Assembly: GCA_002633005.1 (NCBI GenBank)
Contig: NMRA01000501.1
Location: forward strand, 226,911-290,910
Length of the DNA: 64,000 nt
Source of the DNA: Phoronis australis
Taxonomy: Eukaryota > Phoronida > Phoronidae
Direction of reading: 5' to 3'
This document shows positions 37,701 to 47,400 of this stretch, one piece after another; position 1 is the stretch's first letter, and each line of letters opens with the position of its first letter. The translations under genes and the position numbers were made by a program. The notes beneath the pieces were generated by a model. It was not told the origin of the DNA and made no database searches. It worked only from the letters and a program-made list of their open reading frames with translations.

Positions 37701-40700
37701 CAAAAAGATTGTTTTTACGGTTCATGTGAGAAAACAAATCCTAAACTTGTCTCAGGTTTATGACATGGGCAAAACCTCTTGGAAATTTCGTAGGATTCTG
37801 TATTTAATATAAGAAACGTAGAATAACCTTCCACACTTCCGGAATTTCTACCGTTTGTTTTACTAATCACGATCTGAACTTTGATCGAATTTACTCTCGC
37901 TTATGATACGGATATATCTCGGACGCATACTGTACGTCACCATAGTAACTGCCTCAGATTTAAAGGGACATTATATGATTCAGTATACCGCCATACAAAG
38001 CATTTTGGGATTGTTGTGGAGTAGTTTAGACCTCTTGAAGTTCTAAACTTTGTCCCGAGCTATAAAACAAGAGAATCCGTGTTGTTTTGGTGATTTATTA
38101 CAAATCGTCAATTCTCGCACACCGATGTCTGCCAGACATTCGCGGGAATTAGGGCCGGTGACTTTACCAATAAATGCTCTGCAATTTACCGAGTGAGGTT
38201 TACATGTACATGTAGCTTCGATATGAGAATGTGAGCTTGCAAACGCAGGTGTTGCAGGTTCGACTCCGCGTTGAGGCATTTCTCAGAAAAATACTTTTTT
38301 TCGACGATAATGCCCCTTTAAATTGATTGTAGATGACATGCGCATCGTGCAGTGGTGTTACGGAGTGGGCAATTGACGTGAAAGTATAATCCATTAATGA
38401 AATTTCCAGCAGCAATCACTGCAATGTTCAAACCTGCCCGCGGGATGGGAACTTCAAATGATGTTTCCCTTTGGACAACGAGATTTAATCATATCAGTCG
38501 GAGACATGGGATGAACATGGAAATTACTTTGATAATCACCAGATATCCTAACCGCTGGGGACGGCAATGATTAATTCAGTTTCATACATGGCGAGATTGT
38601 GATATTACGGCGATGTTTTTAGTTTCTCTTACAGGAAGCAATGCACGACACCTTATTGAAGTTTTACGTCTGTTCATTGTTTACTGCATGATAAAACAAT
38701 GTTTTAAAACTGCATTTTCTCAGTGCTTATCTGACACACACCGAAAATGAATTGAGCTACTTTTGCTCATAATACCGGCCTCCTAATATTCGTCATCGTA
38801 ATAAGACTTGATTTGTGTTACCAGCAAAGCCATCAGCGATATGTACAAGTGCATCCACGTCATGGCTCCCTAATACTATATACTTTCTCTCGTCTCTGAG
38901 ACGCACACTCGTACTGGATCTTCATCCAGACATGATATTTAGCCCCCTGCTTTTGTCAGTGCTGCGCCGCCCATGTGATACATGAGCGCACTCAGCCTCT
39001 AATATGAGGGAGGGTGCTCGAATCTCTGACAAAGTGGACCTTTTGCTGATAACAAAAAAGCGGGAGGACTAAAAAAAACGAAGTACCACCGTACCACCTT
39101 CAGGTCTGTGAACTGTGCGTCTGCGCCTTTTTAGTGGACTTTTGTCTTGTTTCTCGGACTTTTTGTTTCTTTGAGGCGGACCTTTTTACCCACTTCGCCA
39201 AATGGAGGGGCTCGTTCGAGCCCCCCGAGCCCCCCCCCCGGGTGTGCGCATGTGATATCAAGATACCCCCGACCCAGGACTGAGTACCACAAAGGCAGTT
39301 TCGCGCTCTCTAGCGCCTTGCTGTGGACTCACTACAAAGCACGTCAAGACCCAATATTTGCCTTCACATGTTCTGACTTTAAGTACATGTTCAGTAATTG
39401 TACGTCATACTGGTGACTTCTTACATATTTTGTTAGTATTTTACTTACAGTAGTACATGTATTTAGTAACAAGTGCAATACGAATTACTGCTTTTCTAAA
39501 TCTTAATTTGTGTAATGTTTTGTGCACATCCCTTTCAACTGTGTTATCCGGCCGTTTTACTTGAGGTTGCATTTCGTCTCGTTTTAGCTGTCTCGAAAAT
39601 GAAAATCAAATTATGCCTGTTTCTTACGTAAAAACGGTTTCTCCTGATAGTGTAGTTGATTTTCTGTTTTCAACTCCAGTCAAAAACAATCCATACTTGC
39701 GCTATTTTCGAACTCGCAATTTCAGGGTTTCTAGGGTTTGGACAATGCTAGAATTCGAAATTTGCACAAGGACATGTATGCATTGCCTATGACTTCAGGT
39801 GTCCGCTCAGTCGGCTCCAATTCAGGATCAGATACATGTCCTGACGTTCTGTTTAAACCCTTCACTTGATAATTCAATATTGACAGCTAAACAGCGGCGG
39901 AATCCCGGTCTTACTTTCAAGTCATTATTATCTCACCACTGCAACAGCTCGTCGAGACAACTACAACTGACGACTTCGCTGTTGTTCTCGCTCCAGTTCT
40001 TTTGCATCAACGCCAACCCAACTAATCGATGTACTCTCTAATATTTAAAATAGCAGATTTGATCACAATCACTAACGTCGTATTCTTCGTTATCAAATAA
40101 TCGCCTTCTCTTTTTCGGTCTTTCTGCGGTCAAGCTGCGTCGCCACTCGCCGTAACATGACGCCATTTTTACAGTCGTCCACGTCGTCATCATCATCAAA
40201 AGTACCATCATCATCCTCGTCACCATCATCAACACCATCATTACCCTCACCACCACCATCATTACTCTCACCACCATCATCATTATCATCACCACCACCA
40301 TCATTACTCTCACCACCACCACCACCATCATTACTCTCACAACCACCACCATCATTACTCTCACCACAACCATCACCATCGAAAAAATTTCCGCCATGGC
40401 CATCAACACTACTATCACCATCATAATTACCACCACAGTCACCACCATCAACACCATCGCAATAATCATCATCACCGCCATCTTCATCAAGGTCATTCCC
40501 ACCACCATTATCATCGAACGTGGTTATGTTTGTTTAACGCTTCGACAACTTGCCGGCACAAATTATGGTAAAATGGTGCAAGTTGGGTACTCAGCATTCA
40601 AATAAAAAAGATTTTTCGTGTTTTACTCTATCTTTCGAATGATATGCAAAACACTACGGGAAGGTACACGGCTCAGATAAATGCAGTACAGTAGTTATAA

Positions 40701-41744
40701 CACATTTCATCCAATAAGGAGGAGTAAAACGCTAGGTGGTTATGTGTGACTTGACGTGTGTTTTTCGTTTTTGTAACCGGTAGAACGATCATCTCATTGA
40801 GTGTCAAATCAATTCAAATATGTCAGTACTTAGTAACTAGAGCCTTTGCAAGTTGTTTCTCTTAACAATTTAGCATTATTTACCGGTCTCGAGCAAAATT
40901 TTGTGAGACGTAAATAACGACATTTCATATGTTAAAAATTTGGTTTAGTGAAATAATAAATTAGTACAGCTAAGTGAAACACTTCCTAACAAGAACAGTT
41001 TTGTCATTGAATGCATGCTGTGATGATAGATAGGACTTATTCATTATTTTCAAGCTATGTTCTGTGTGGCATTAATGACGCTACTGGCCAACGGGTCAGC
41101 GTGTATTTCGAACGCTGCTGGTTTCTCACTCGCAAGTCTACATATTGTATTGGACCGAGTTGGAAAACACACTCACAGCATTTGTTAATTCGACAGGAGT
41201 TACTAACACGTTGGGCTAGCTAATGGGTGATTGTTGAGTCCATCTCGAACGCCAGGTTTCACTGGGTAGACCAGTGAAGACGTGTTTCACTCGACAAACA
41301 CTGGTAGATGTGCGAAGTCGTATAGGTGGGAACACAACAACAATTTTTGTAAAAAAATCCTCGTAATCCTGAAACGGCGTACTGACGTCATTTTTCTTTA
41401 TTTGGCAGGACCCACTTCCTCACTAGACACACCTATTACTGGTGATTTTTATCTTTCAAGGAGTAGATCTACAATCTGGGCAACTCAGGACCGGACGAAC
41501 TCAGTCTAGGGTTCAAAATCACAGCACAAGTGTTCCCCATCCTTTTAAGAGACAGCAAATTCAATCTTACCAGACTTCCCTGCTGCTCTTGAGTGTCTCT
41601 GGTACTCCGTTTTCTTGGGTTTGAGCAATCGTAACAATCCGGGAATTCATCCGGACACGCACGTGCCAAAGTATTCACAGCGTATAACAACACAGCACAT
41701 CGGAAAGTGAACGTTAGCGTAACTCGAGGCCCATTTGAGCCCAT
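28442..41744 (-). CDS. CCN family matricellular protein (CYR61/CTGF/NOV type), complete, 7 exons
   Basis: CCN proteins are secreted cysteine-rich regulators that bind integrins, proteoglycans and growth factors. The joined frame is 41571-41744, 36464-36587, 35015-35131, 32208-32349, 31440-31537, 30340-30527, 28442-28708 (minus): 1110 nt, 369 residues, with consistent phase and GT..AG sites. Residues 1-29 form a signal peptide (cut after LARA); 59-138 an IGFBP domain with GCGCCHKC; about 139-207 a VWC domain ending CCKEWVC; about 230-281 a TSP1 domain ([23 protein letters not shown]); about 284-369 a C-terminal cystine-knot domain with RCCVP. All four CCN domains are present and the length is typical. 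IGFBP and VWC are each split by an intron, unlike the one-domain-per-exon plan of vertebrate CCN genes. A second copy of the third exon appears at 33058-33174, probably through assembly. Paralogue (CCN1, 2 or 3) cannot be assigned, so no symbol is given. Confidence 0.93.
30340..30527 (-). CDS. CCN gene exon 6 (TSP1 domain)
   Basis: The acceptor is TTGTTACTGCAG|CAACAAC and the donor ACGACC|GTAAGT, phase 1 to 0. It encodes [25 protein letters not shown] and RLCMLRPCG, all characteristic of the CCN TSP1 repeat. Confidence 0.93.
31440..31537 (-). CDS. CCN gene exon 5 (VWC domain, second half)
   Basis: The acceptor is GCACATTGTAG|GCCGAAC and the donor CCCCTG|GTACGA, phase 2 to 1, 98 nt. It encodes [20 protein letters not shown] then C, the closing CCxxWVC of a VWC domain. 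It was found by looking for the missing half of the domain. Phase fits on both sides. Confidence 0.88.
32208..32349 (-). CDS. CCN gene exon 4 (VWC domain, first half)
   Basis: The acceptor is TTTTTTTTCAG|CAAAAGACGG and the donor CCAGAG|GTCAGC, phase 1 to 2. It encodes [20 protein letters not shown] then [14 protein letters not shown]. An earlier GTGAGC inside the exon would cut the VWC motif and leave the wrong phase. The chosen donor is weaker but fits the next exon exactly. Confidence 0.88.
32484..32900 (+). mobile_element. Approximately 400-bp interspersed element (in CCN intron)
   Basis: It runs from CTTACACAGCGCCACCTATG to TCGTAGGTCTGTGAAGGAG, closely matching 34445-34870 and, more loosely, 60123-60535. 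It contains CAATGGGAATGACTGAATG and TTATTTACTTCGATCACTGC. Non-coding. Confidence 0.75.
33058..33174 (-). CDS. CCN gene exon 3, copy A (allelic or duplicated)
   Basis: It has the same length, splice sites and frame as 35015-35131, with one visible amino-acid change (GLICDWG for GLVCDWG). Because 117 nt is a multiple of three and both phases are 1, a transcript could include both copies without a frameshift, but that would give a doubled half-domain with unpaired cysteines. The N at 34372 between the copies favours an assembly artefact in which two alleles are laid end to end. Confidence 0.6.
33283..33420 (-). mobile_element. tRNA-like SINE, interrupted by a larger element (copy A)
   Basis: It starts AAAGGACATTATCGGCGAGA, the reverse complement of the shared SINE tail, followed on the minus strand by tRNA-like sequence. 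It is broken after GGCAGCGTA by the element at 33421. Confidence 0.6.
33421..34371 (+). mobile_element. Approximately 1-kb repeat element, copy 2, cut at an N
   Basis: It begins AGGAGAATGCCACCCGATTT exactly like 5171 and follows that copy to GTCCTGACGGTGCTGTGG, where the single N at 34372 ends it. It is inserted in a SINE that is intact in the other copy at 35240-35410. Its true right end is not visible. Confidence 0.75.
34445..34870 (+). mobile_element. Approximately 400-bp interspersed element (allelic copy)
   Basis: It is the counterpart of 32484-32900 inside block B, with a few base changes and a short deletion near CAAACG|CTATGC. If the blocks are alleles, this is the same insertion seen twice. 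Confidence 0.75.
35015..35131 (-). CDS. CCN gene exon 3 (IGFBP domain, second half), copy B
   Basis: The acceptor is CCTTCAG|GTGATAGG and the donor TGCAAAG|GTGAGC, phase 1 to 1, 117 nt. It encodes [20 protein letters not shown] and ends GVCK, matching the CDPHKGLFCDFG...GVC end of the CCN IGFBP domain. An acidic insert (EQADEEQ) lengthens the loop. A nearly identical copy lies at 33058-33174. Confidence 0.92.
35240..35410 (-). mobile_element. tRNA-like SINE, uninterrupted (copy B)
   Basis: It starts AAAGGACACTATCGGCGAGA and continues past GGCAGCGTATTTTAAGATTG to GTAACGTCACCGG. The segment GCAGAGTATTTGTAG...AATCACCGG of the related element at 44105-44275 shows that this is the intact form. 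Confidence 0.6.
36464..36587 (-). CDS. CCN gene exon 2 (IGFBP domain, first half)
   Basis: The acceptor is TGTTTCTTCAG|GTTAGC and the donor CTCATG|GTGAGT, phase 0 to 1. It encodes [20 protein letters not shown] then CGCCHKCG, the IGFBP signature GCGCCxxC. Confidence 0.94.
37200..37256. repeat. 15-bp tandem repeat, about four copies
   Basis: The unit CCAACCAAACGCGCG recurs nearly perfectly, with one GCGAG variant in the first copy. Confidence 0.85.
37958..38323. mobile_element. 366-bp element with 17-bp terminal inverted repeats and a tRNA-like B box
   Basis: The left end ATTTAAAGGGACATTAT pairs with the right end ATAATGCCCCTTTAAAT (one mismatch). The right part holds GGTTCGACTCC (38257-38267), a good pol III B box, and the tail TTTTCGACGATAATG shared with the SINEs in this window. 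It may be a MITE, or two SINE copies facing each other. Confidence 0.65.
40186..40515. repeat. CAT/CAC trinucleotide microsatellite
   Basis: About 330 bases of imperfect CAT, CAC and CAA triplets. It generates long Ser/Pro-rich (plus) and Met/Val-rich (minus) open frames that are artefacts of composition. Confidence 0.95.
41571..41744 (-). CDS. CCN gene exon 1 (signal peptide)
   Basis: It starts at ATG 41744 and ends AGTCTG|GTAAGA in phase 0. It encodes a hydrophobic signal sequence with an ARA|C cleavage site, then a Cys-containing linker with the basic run RKRSTR. The next exon opens in phase 0 and lacks any start of its own, which supports the link across the 5-kb intron. It has no family similarity by itself. 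Confidence 0.7.
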
Positions 41745-44104
41745 TATGCTATCACCAGGTGGCGTTATCAAACACTGTTGTCAGCTTCTTCCTGGAAATA
41801 CAAATTAACTGTAAATTCGGCTATCCCTTATGTCGCATAAATAGAAAGTTAATTCATCGCATAGCATTTTCTTACCAAATATTTATATGATTAGTTACAA
41901 ACGCAGCAGAAATGAAATAAGCAGAAACTCACGATCCTTGCCAGATTGTCAACTACTGTGCAGCATAGACCTGACGTATCAGGCGTACACGTACGCCTCG
42001 CAGCTACAGGGTCCCATCAGATAAACCTTAATTAATGCGACACCCTGGCAAGAAAACAAAGCTTAAGCAACATTATCTGTGCCTTAGAGAAGGTGAGGTG
42101 ACACAGACCGAGATTAAAAGGCCTTGACTTCAAAGCACGGATGATGTTACAAAGTTGCTCTGTTGCTCTTGAAATACATAGCGCCAGGCTTTTTAGTTCA
42201 CGAAAATCATGACTTTGGAATAATCTAACTACTCTCGCATCAGATGTTGGCGCACATCACCCAGGATAGGACTTTGGCACATCAAATGGGTCTCGTTTTC
42301 AATCTGACCAGTTTAGTTCAGATGGTTATAGTATCGCGTTTTGAAGCAGCCCAAAACAAAATCGACGAACACGTGGGTTCCGTGATTTCTGTAAAAGAGC
42401 AGCCATGACAAGCATCTTTTCAAAGTACATGGATGGTTACACAGGAATCGCTCCCGAAGGCCAAAGTGACACGAGATCTTGTAACCCTATTTTGGATACG
42501 TTTCTTGGCCTTTTAGTGTAAGTGGTTGGGGACCCGCAATGTATAAAATCTAACTTCAGATTTAGACCACAAACAAATTCTTTCATTCTATGTCAGAACT
42601 AGGCAAAACTCCGTCGACGCGGGAATCTCGCAAGTGAAGCTAGTCTGATCGCGTGCTTCGCTTGTGCCATGGCGATATCATTCGGAGACTTGCGTTAGCT
42701 AGCGTTTTCTCGAGGTTCTCGTGTCTACCGAACCCAGCGTGTCATTTTATCCATTGAGATTAGCCACAAACTAACCAACTTAATAATGTCCCACAGTCTA
42801 GAAATCATTCCTGAACAACATCTTTGCGAAGCCAGATATCACTTCTTATCTGATTTAAGGAACAACGTGACACCAGTTTTATAGCGGTGAATGGTCTGAA
42901 TCAACGGTGTGTTTCTTGTTCACAACGCAAGTTTAAATGTATTTTACCTCTTTCAGGTTTTTGTGGTTATCGTTATGAGAATATTGCAAAAAGTCTGAAA
43001 AGCGGGAAACTGAATGATAGGCTAAAGCTACCACTCCATCATACTGACGACATAAAAGTGCTTGAATACCTGCAGCGCCTGCACAACTGTACACCAACAG
43101 AGTCTTCCTGGTGTGTACTCTAGACTGTGACTTGACTCGGCTTAGGTGTTGCTTGGAATACGTCAGTCTAAAACTATCGCCTCTCAAAAGCAGCCAGTGA
43201 TGTTACTAATATTTTCCTAGCTGCCAAGAACCACATATATATTATGGATGAGTTTTCCTTAAATCACAAAATATTCATGCGACTGTCGTCGAGCCGTGAA
43301 GTGATGTATTCTTTGCATGCTATTAATCATTTATGTTCACATCTGGCAAAGTAGAAATGGCGCGAAGCGAGGTGGTGATGCAGATCTCTCCATATTCACT
43401 AGAGACTTAGGTTATTGTCGCCTGACTGAGCGCGGTGCTAAAAGCTGGACCCAGAGCTAAAGTAGCCAGCAACGAAATACACTAGGCGTCAGATGTGGCT
43501 AAGTGCAGCTAGATATCCCTAACTACATGTACAGTACACATATGTTCCGATTGATCTTTACGTACTCTGCGCGATTTTATTACGGCGTGAAAATTTCACA
43601 AAACCCAACGACACTGAGTAAAGGAAAGAAATTCTATAATAATGAACATCTTCCATCCGGGCACTTTCGTCTGAAATCGGCCTGATCTGTTTAAATCTAT
43701 TTCAACAGGCCAATTAAACCGGGTTAAAACATTGCGTAGTGTCGATCCTATAATGAGCGCCGGCCAATGAGCAACACTGCAATACATTAATTACATGTAT
43801 CTTTGCTATCACAAAAACTAAACTAACTTTTGATTCAGACCACTTATCGTTATAAAATTGGTCGAGAGTTTTACTTATTTAGAGACTTTTCCAAAGCTTG
43901 GAAAGAATTGAAAGGTCGTTATTACTTGGGACTAGGCTATACATGTCGCCTTGTCAGGGCTAGCTAGTATGATTATCAGGAATAACCAACTATCAGTTCT
44001 TTACAAACCAAGAATGACTTCATCTCATTTGAGATGAGGCTATAGCAGTAAACGGTTTGTATCAAAACTCGCTTCTTGGACGGAACTTGAGTTCACATAA
44101 TATC

Positions 44105-44275
44105 CTCTTTAAGGGACAGTATCTGCGAGAAAGGAGCTTTTGGGGAGATGAGCGCGTAGTCGAACTTGCAACCTCCGCGGTCACTGGCTAACCAACTGCT
44201 GATGCAGCTACGCCACGGTCGATAAATGGCAGAGTATTTGTAGAACTGCTGAAGTGGCAAAATCACCGGTCTTCA
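44105..44275 (-). mobile_element. tRNA-derived SINE
   Basis: On the minus strand there is a clear tRNA-like head: GTAGCTGCATCAGCAGTTGG (A-box region), then GGTTGCAAGTTCGACTACGC (B box). It ends TCTCGCAGATACTGTCCCTT, the tail shared with the other SINEs here. It is the best preserved tRNA-like head in the window. Terminal tRNA pairing is absent, so it is not a functional tRNA gene. Confidence 0.7.
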
Positions 44276-44779
44276 TTTTCTTTTCTGCGAATGCAACAGC
44301 CAAAATTGATGTAAAATGACAAAAATACAACAGATTTTATTGTTTCATGTAGCTACCGTCAAAACTACGAACTTTCAGAAGGTTATTCCGTCCAACAATA
44401 ATACCAGAATGATTTTTGCCCTTTCAATGTTTCTTTTGTCTAGTCACTATATATTTGTTATCATTGATAAACGAGAACAAAAGCTAAAACAAAAAAACAT
44501 CCGTTCATACACGCGTGCACACCTCAGGAAAGACCATTCTCGTATAAAGTCATACAACTGGAGTTAACGTGAACAATAAAATTTTCCCATTTCCCAGAAA
44601 ACCAGTCGTACACAAAAGTTTTATACGCAATAAAATTTGAGCATTCTAGTAATCTTGATTAGATGTGATATCTCTACTTTCAAATGTGCCGTTTGGCTAG
44701 TAATGGCAAAATGTGAAATTGAAAATCCTTTGTCTCATAAAGTCCATGTCACACGTTTGTAAGAACAACAGTTGGGAGC

Positions 44780-46190
44780 TGAATGGGAGACTTTTGAAGT
44801 AGTTTTCTGATCAGCAAAGGTTTGACAGCGTCTATGGAGCTTTATTACAAAAGGAACACAAATTAGAATCCCGAACTTGGATTTTGACTTCAGAGTATTT
44901 GTCATAATCCTCCTGTGTAATATTCTAAATTAGAACCATCTAATGTGGGGATCCTTGGTAATTTCATAAGGTAATGCGACCTTCCAATCTAAATCTCCTA
45001 ACTCTATTTCCCATTAACATTCTGTTATAAAAGGCTTCATAACGTCGTTAGTGATAGAACAAACTGAGTAATTGCTACAGCCATGCAAGGAGAATAGATA
45101 CTAAAACTTTTAGATTTAATTTGAAATAACCTTTTTGAAACCTTCTTAGAATAGAAACAGCACCGGTACATTCTAAAATTTTCACATCGAACCGTTTAAT
45201 GAATCGCCATCGGAGCTACACATATCTCCAATAAATCTTAAGCCTTTTACAAACCAAGACTTATAAAAACAAATTTGCCTCCGTTCCCCAAGTTACTATT
45301 AAACCATAAAGGTTGATTCAAAAGTTTTCTTTATTCATAACGATTAATGTCTCATAAAAAGTTGCTACACTTTCAAAGTCGTAGCGCCAATAGGAATTAT
45401 CAATAAGAGTAAATTTCGATTTAATAAAGTCTTTTCCAAATGAAGGGAAATTCTTTAAAAACGGTTAGAGTGAGTATAGTAACTGACCATTTTTAGACGA
45501 CAGGCATTCAAGATGTCTACGGGCCATGACCAGTTTTAAAACTTTACTGAACGAGTGTGTTTCAACCATTTGAAGTTACCCTTGATCAAGTCCTAAACAA
45601 GCAGTAGTTCGTTTAATTTATCATTACGCGTCTGCCATACAACTCTTAAAAATATCGTTTTCAATTCTTCCAAGACGTTAAATGGTAGATTTGGTGAACT
45701 TGACATCAAAAATTATGTTTCGAAAGGTTTTTATAACAGTTACTCTAACAAACGGCGTTAAATTTCGTCGACTCCACTTCTTATGCGTCATACAATCCAA
45801 TTCAGTATCAAAATCCATCCCAAAAGTATAAAATATTTTTAATCCAAGGCATACTTTCTTTTGTAGGAATCCTGTCATTACTACCAGCTTTACCTCCAAA
45901 TTATGTTGCTTTTGTTTTATTAACATTCACTTTGAGACCGGAGACACCAGCAAACAATTTTACAGTACATTCAGTGACAAATTCGACCCATCCAAAGTAA
46001 TTGATGTATTGTCCGTACTTTGCAAATTTATATTTTCCTTATTTCCTGCAATATTTTTATAATTCTTGATTAAATACGCCAAAAATGTATATGTCACACT
46101 GAGTAAGGGTATGGGTCTCCAATTTTTCAAATAACATTTACTTTCATAAGTTCCCTTTGGGATACAAGTATTCACGCCCTCTTTCTGTGT
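44780..46190 (-). pseudogene. Decayed LINE (L1-Tx-like) reverse transcriptase fragment
   Basis: Pieces of a non-LTR reverse transcriptase appear in order on the minus strand in shifting frames: TCIPKG...LKNWRPIPLLSVTY (about 46080-46175), a corrupted catalytic box reading STDNTSITLDGS where ADDTSxxLDGS is expected (about 46000), LFAGVSGLKVNVNKTKAT then a stop (about 45905-45960), DFDTELDCM...RRNLTPF...VTVIK (about 45720-45815), a later ETHSFSKVLKL block (about 45520-45575) and a C-terminal CSFCNKAP block (about 44840-44870). The part between the first and second pieces is deleted. Stops and frameshifts show it is long dead. Confidence 0.8.
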
Positions 46191-46447
46191 TTATGATAAC
46201 TGACCAACAGAAAACCAGTATTAAGTGGACGAAAAACGAAATGCTCAATGTCAGCAAAACAAAAATTAGAAATTCCATTCAAAAGCCATAGGAACTTGGG
46301 CTTTTGTTGTTTTTCATTTTTTTGAATTCTCCGTGAAAAAAATTCTTATTGTCGTTTGTTTCCGAAGAAATGCGATTATTAATATTAGGCAAAATACGAT
46401 GTCATTGTCTCTGTTCAGGGTAGTAAGGTAAGAGCGTTTACTGTAAT

Positions 46448-46899
46448 GCCGGACTCACAATTGGGTGTGACCTGCTAGCGCCAAGAAGAGTTTCCAAGAA
46501 CGCTTTAACAATAAAAACGGGTTACCTGGTCCTGGAAACTCCTTTCGTCAGGAGTTAAAACTGTACGGGGTAGATTTTTGACTTTACCAAAAAACTACTC
46601 ATGTTAAAACAACAACGGAAATCACATAGGGATACATCTGTAAATTCGAGCTGGCACATTTGATAGATTTTTGTTCAAATAATCCGAGAAAAGGGGCGTT
46701 AAGTACATGAACCGTTTACCACCGTGTGACAAATACCATGCAAACTCATGAAATATGAAGTCGCTTTCGTAAAATGTAAAAATGGCACATTTCTCGAATG
46801 TGCATTCGACGTAAATTGTTACAATTACATAAAATGTAACAACTTGTTACATTTTAGGAGAGGCCTTGCAACGTAAAATGTAACAATAGCGTAAAGTGT
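46448..46899. repeat. 452-bp duplicated segment, copy A (ends at the N at 46900)
   Basis: It is nearly identical to 46901-47352, with about six substitutions counted by eye and no length difference. It starts GCCGGACTCACAATTGGGTG and ends GCGTAAAGTGT at the N. Confidence 0.9.
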
Positions 46900-46900
46900 N

Positions 46901-47352
46901 GCCGGACTCACAATTGGGTGTGACCTGTGAGCGCCAAGAAGAGATTCCAAGAACGCTTTAGCAATAAAAACGGGTTACCTGGTCCTGGAAACTCCTTTCG
47001 TCAGGAGTTAAAACAGTACGGGGTAGATTTTTGACTTTACCAAAAAACTACTCATGTTAAAACAACAACGGAAATCACATAGGGATACATCTGTAAATTC
47101 GAGCTGGCACATTTGATAGATTTTTGTTCAAATAATCCGAGAAAAGGGGCGTTAAGTACATGAACCGTTTACCACCGTGTGACAAATACCATGCAAACTC
47201 ATGAAATATGAAGTCGCTTTAGTAAAATGTAAAAATGGCACATTTCTCGAATGTGCATTCGACGTAAATTGTTACAATTACATAAAATGTAACAACTTGT
47301 TACATTTTAGGAGAGGCCTTGCAACGTAAAATGTAACAATAGCGTAAAGTGT
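46901..47352. repeat. 452-bp duplicated segment, copy B
   Basis: It begins at the base after the N with the same GCCGGACTCAC as copy A and continues past the copy A end as AACAGTTGTTACATTTTACG. This is the pattern of two overlapping contigs that were joined without merging. Confidence 0.9.
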
Positions 47353-47400
47353 AACAGTTGTTACATTTTACGAAATTGTTACATTTTACGACGTATCACT
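47221..47400. repeat. Nested inverted repeats of a TGTTACATTTTA word
   Basis: The word TAAAATGTAACA and its inverse TGTTACATTTTA alternate at least five times (for example 47283-47309 and 47327-47390), so several overlapping hairpins are possible. Part of the cluster is repeated in copy A at about 46769-46899. Confidence 0.75.

Larger units (their letters stand above)
36588..41570 (-). other. CCN intron 1 (about 5 kb)
   Basis: No coding exon was seen inside. It contains a 15-bp tandem repeat (37200-37256), a TIR element with a tRNA-like head (37958-38323) and a long CAT/CAC microsatellite (40186-40515). Exons 1 and 2 agree in phase 0 across it. Confidence 0.6.

Noticed and set aside
40038-40514. 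Long Met/Val-rich minus-strand frame and Ser/Pro-rich plus-strand frame
   Set aside because: Both are direct products of the CAT/CAC trinucleotide microsatellite; no domain or splice context.
41742-41771. Longer N-terminus for the CCN protein beginning at 41771
   Set aside because: The codon at 41769-41771 is TTG, not ATG. The first ATG in frame is 41744, and it gives a normal signal peptide.
44150-44230. tRNA gene on the minus strand
   Set aside because: Promoter boxes are recognisable, but the acceptor stem does not pair and the sequence runs on into the shared SINE tail.
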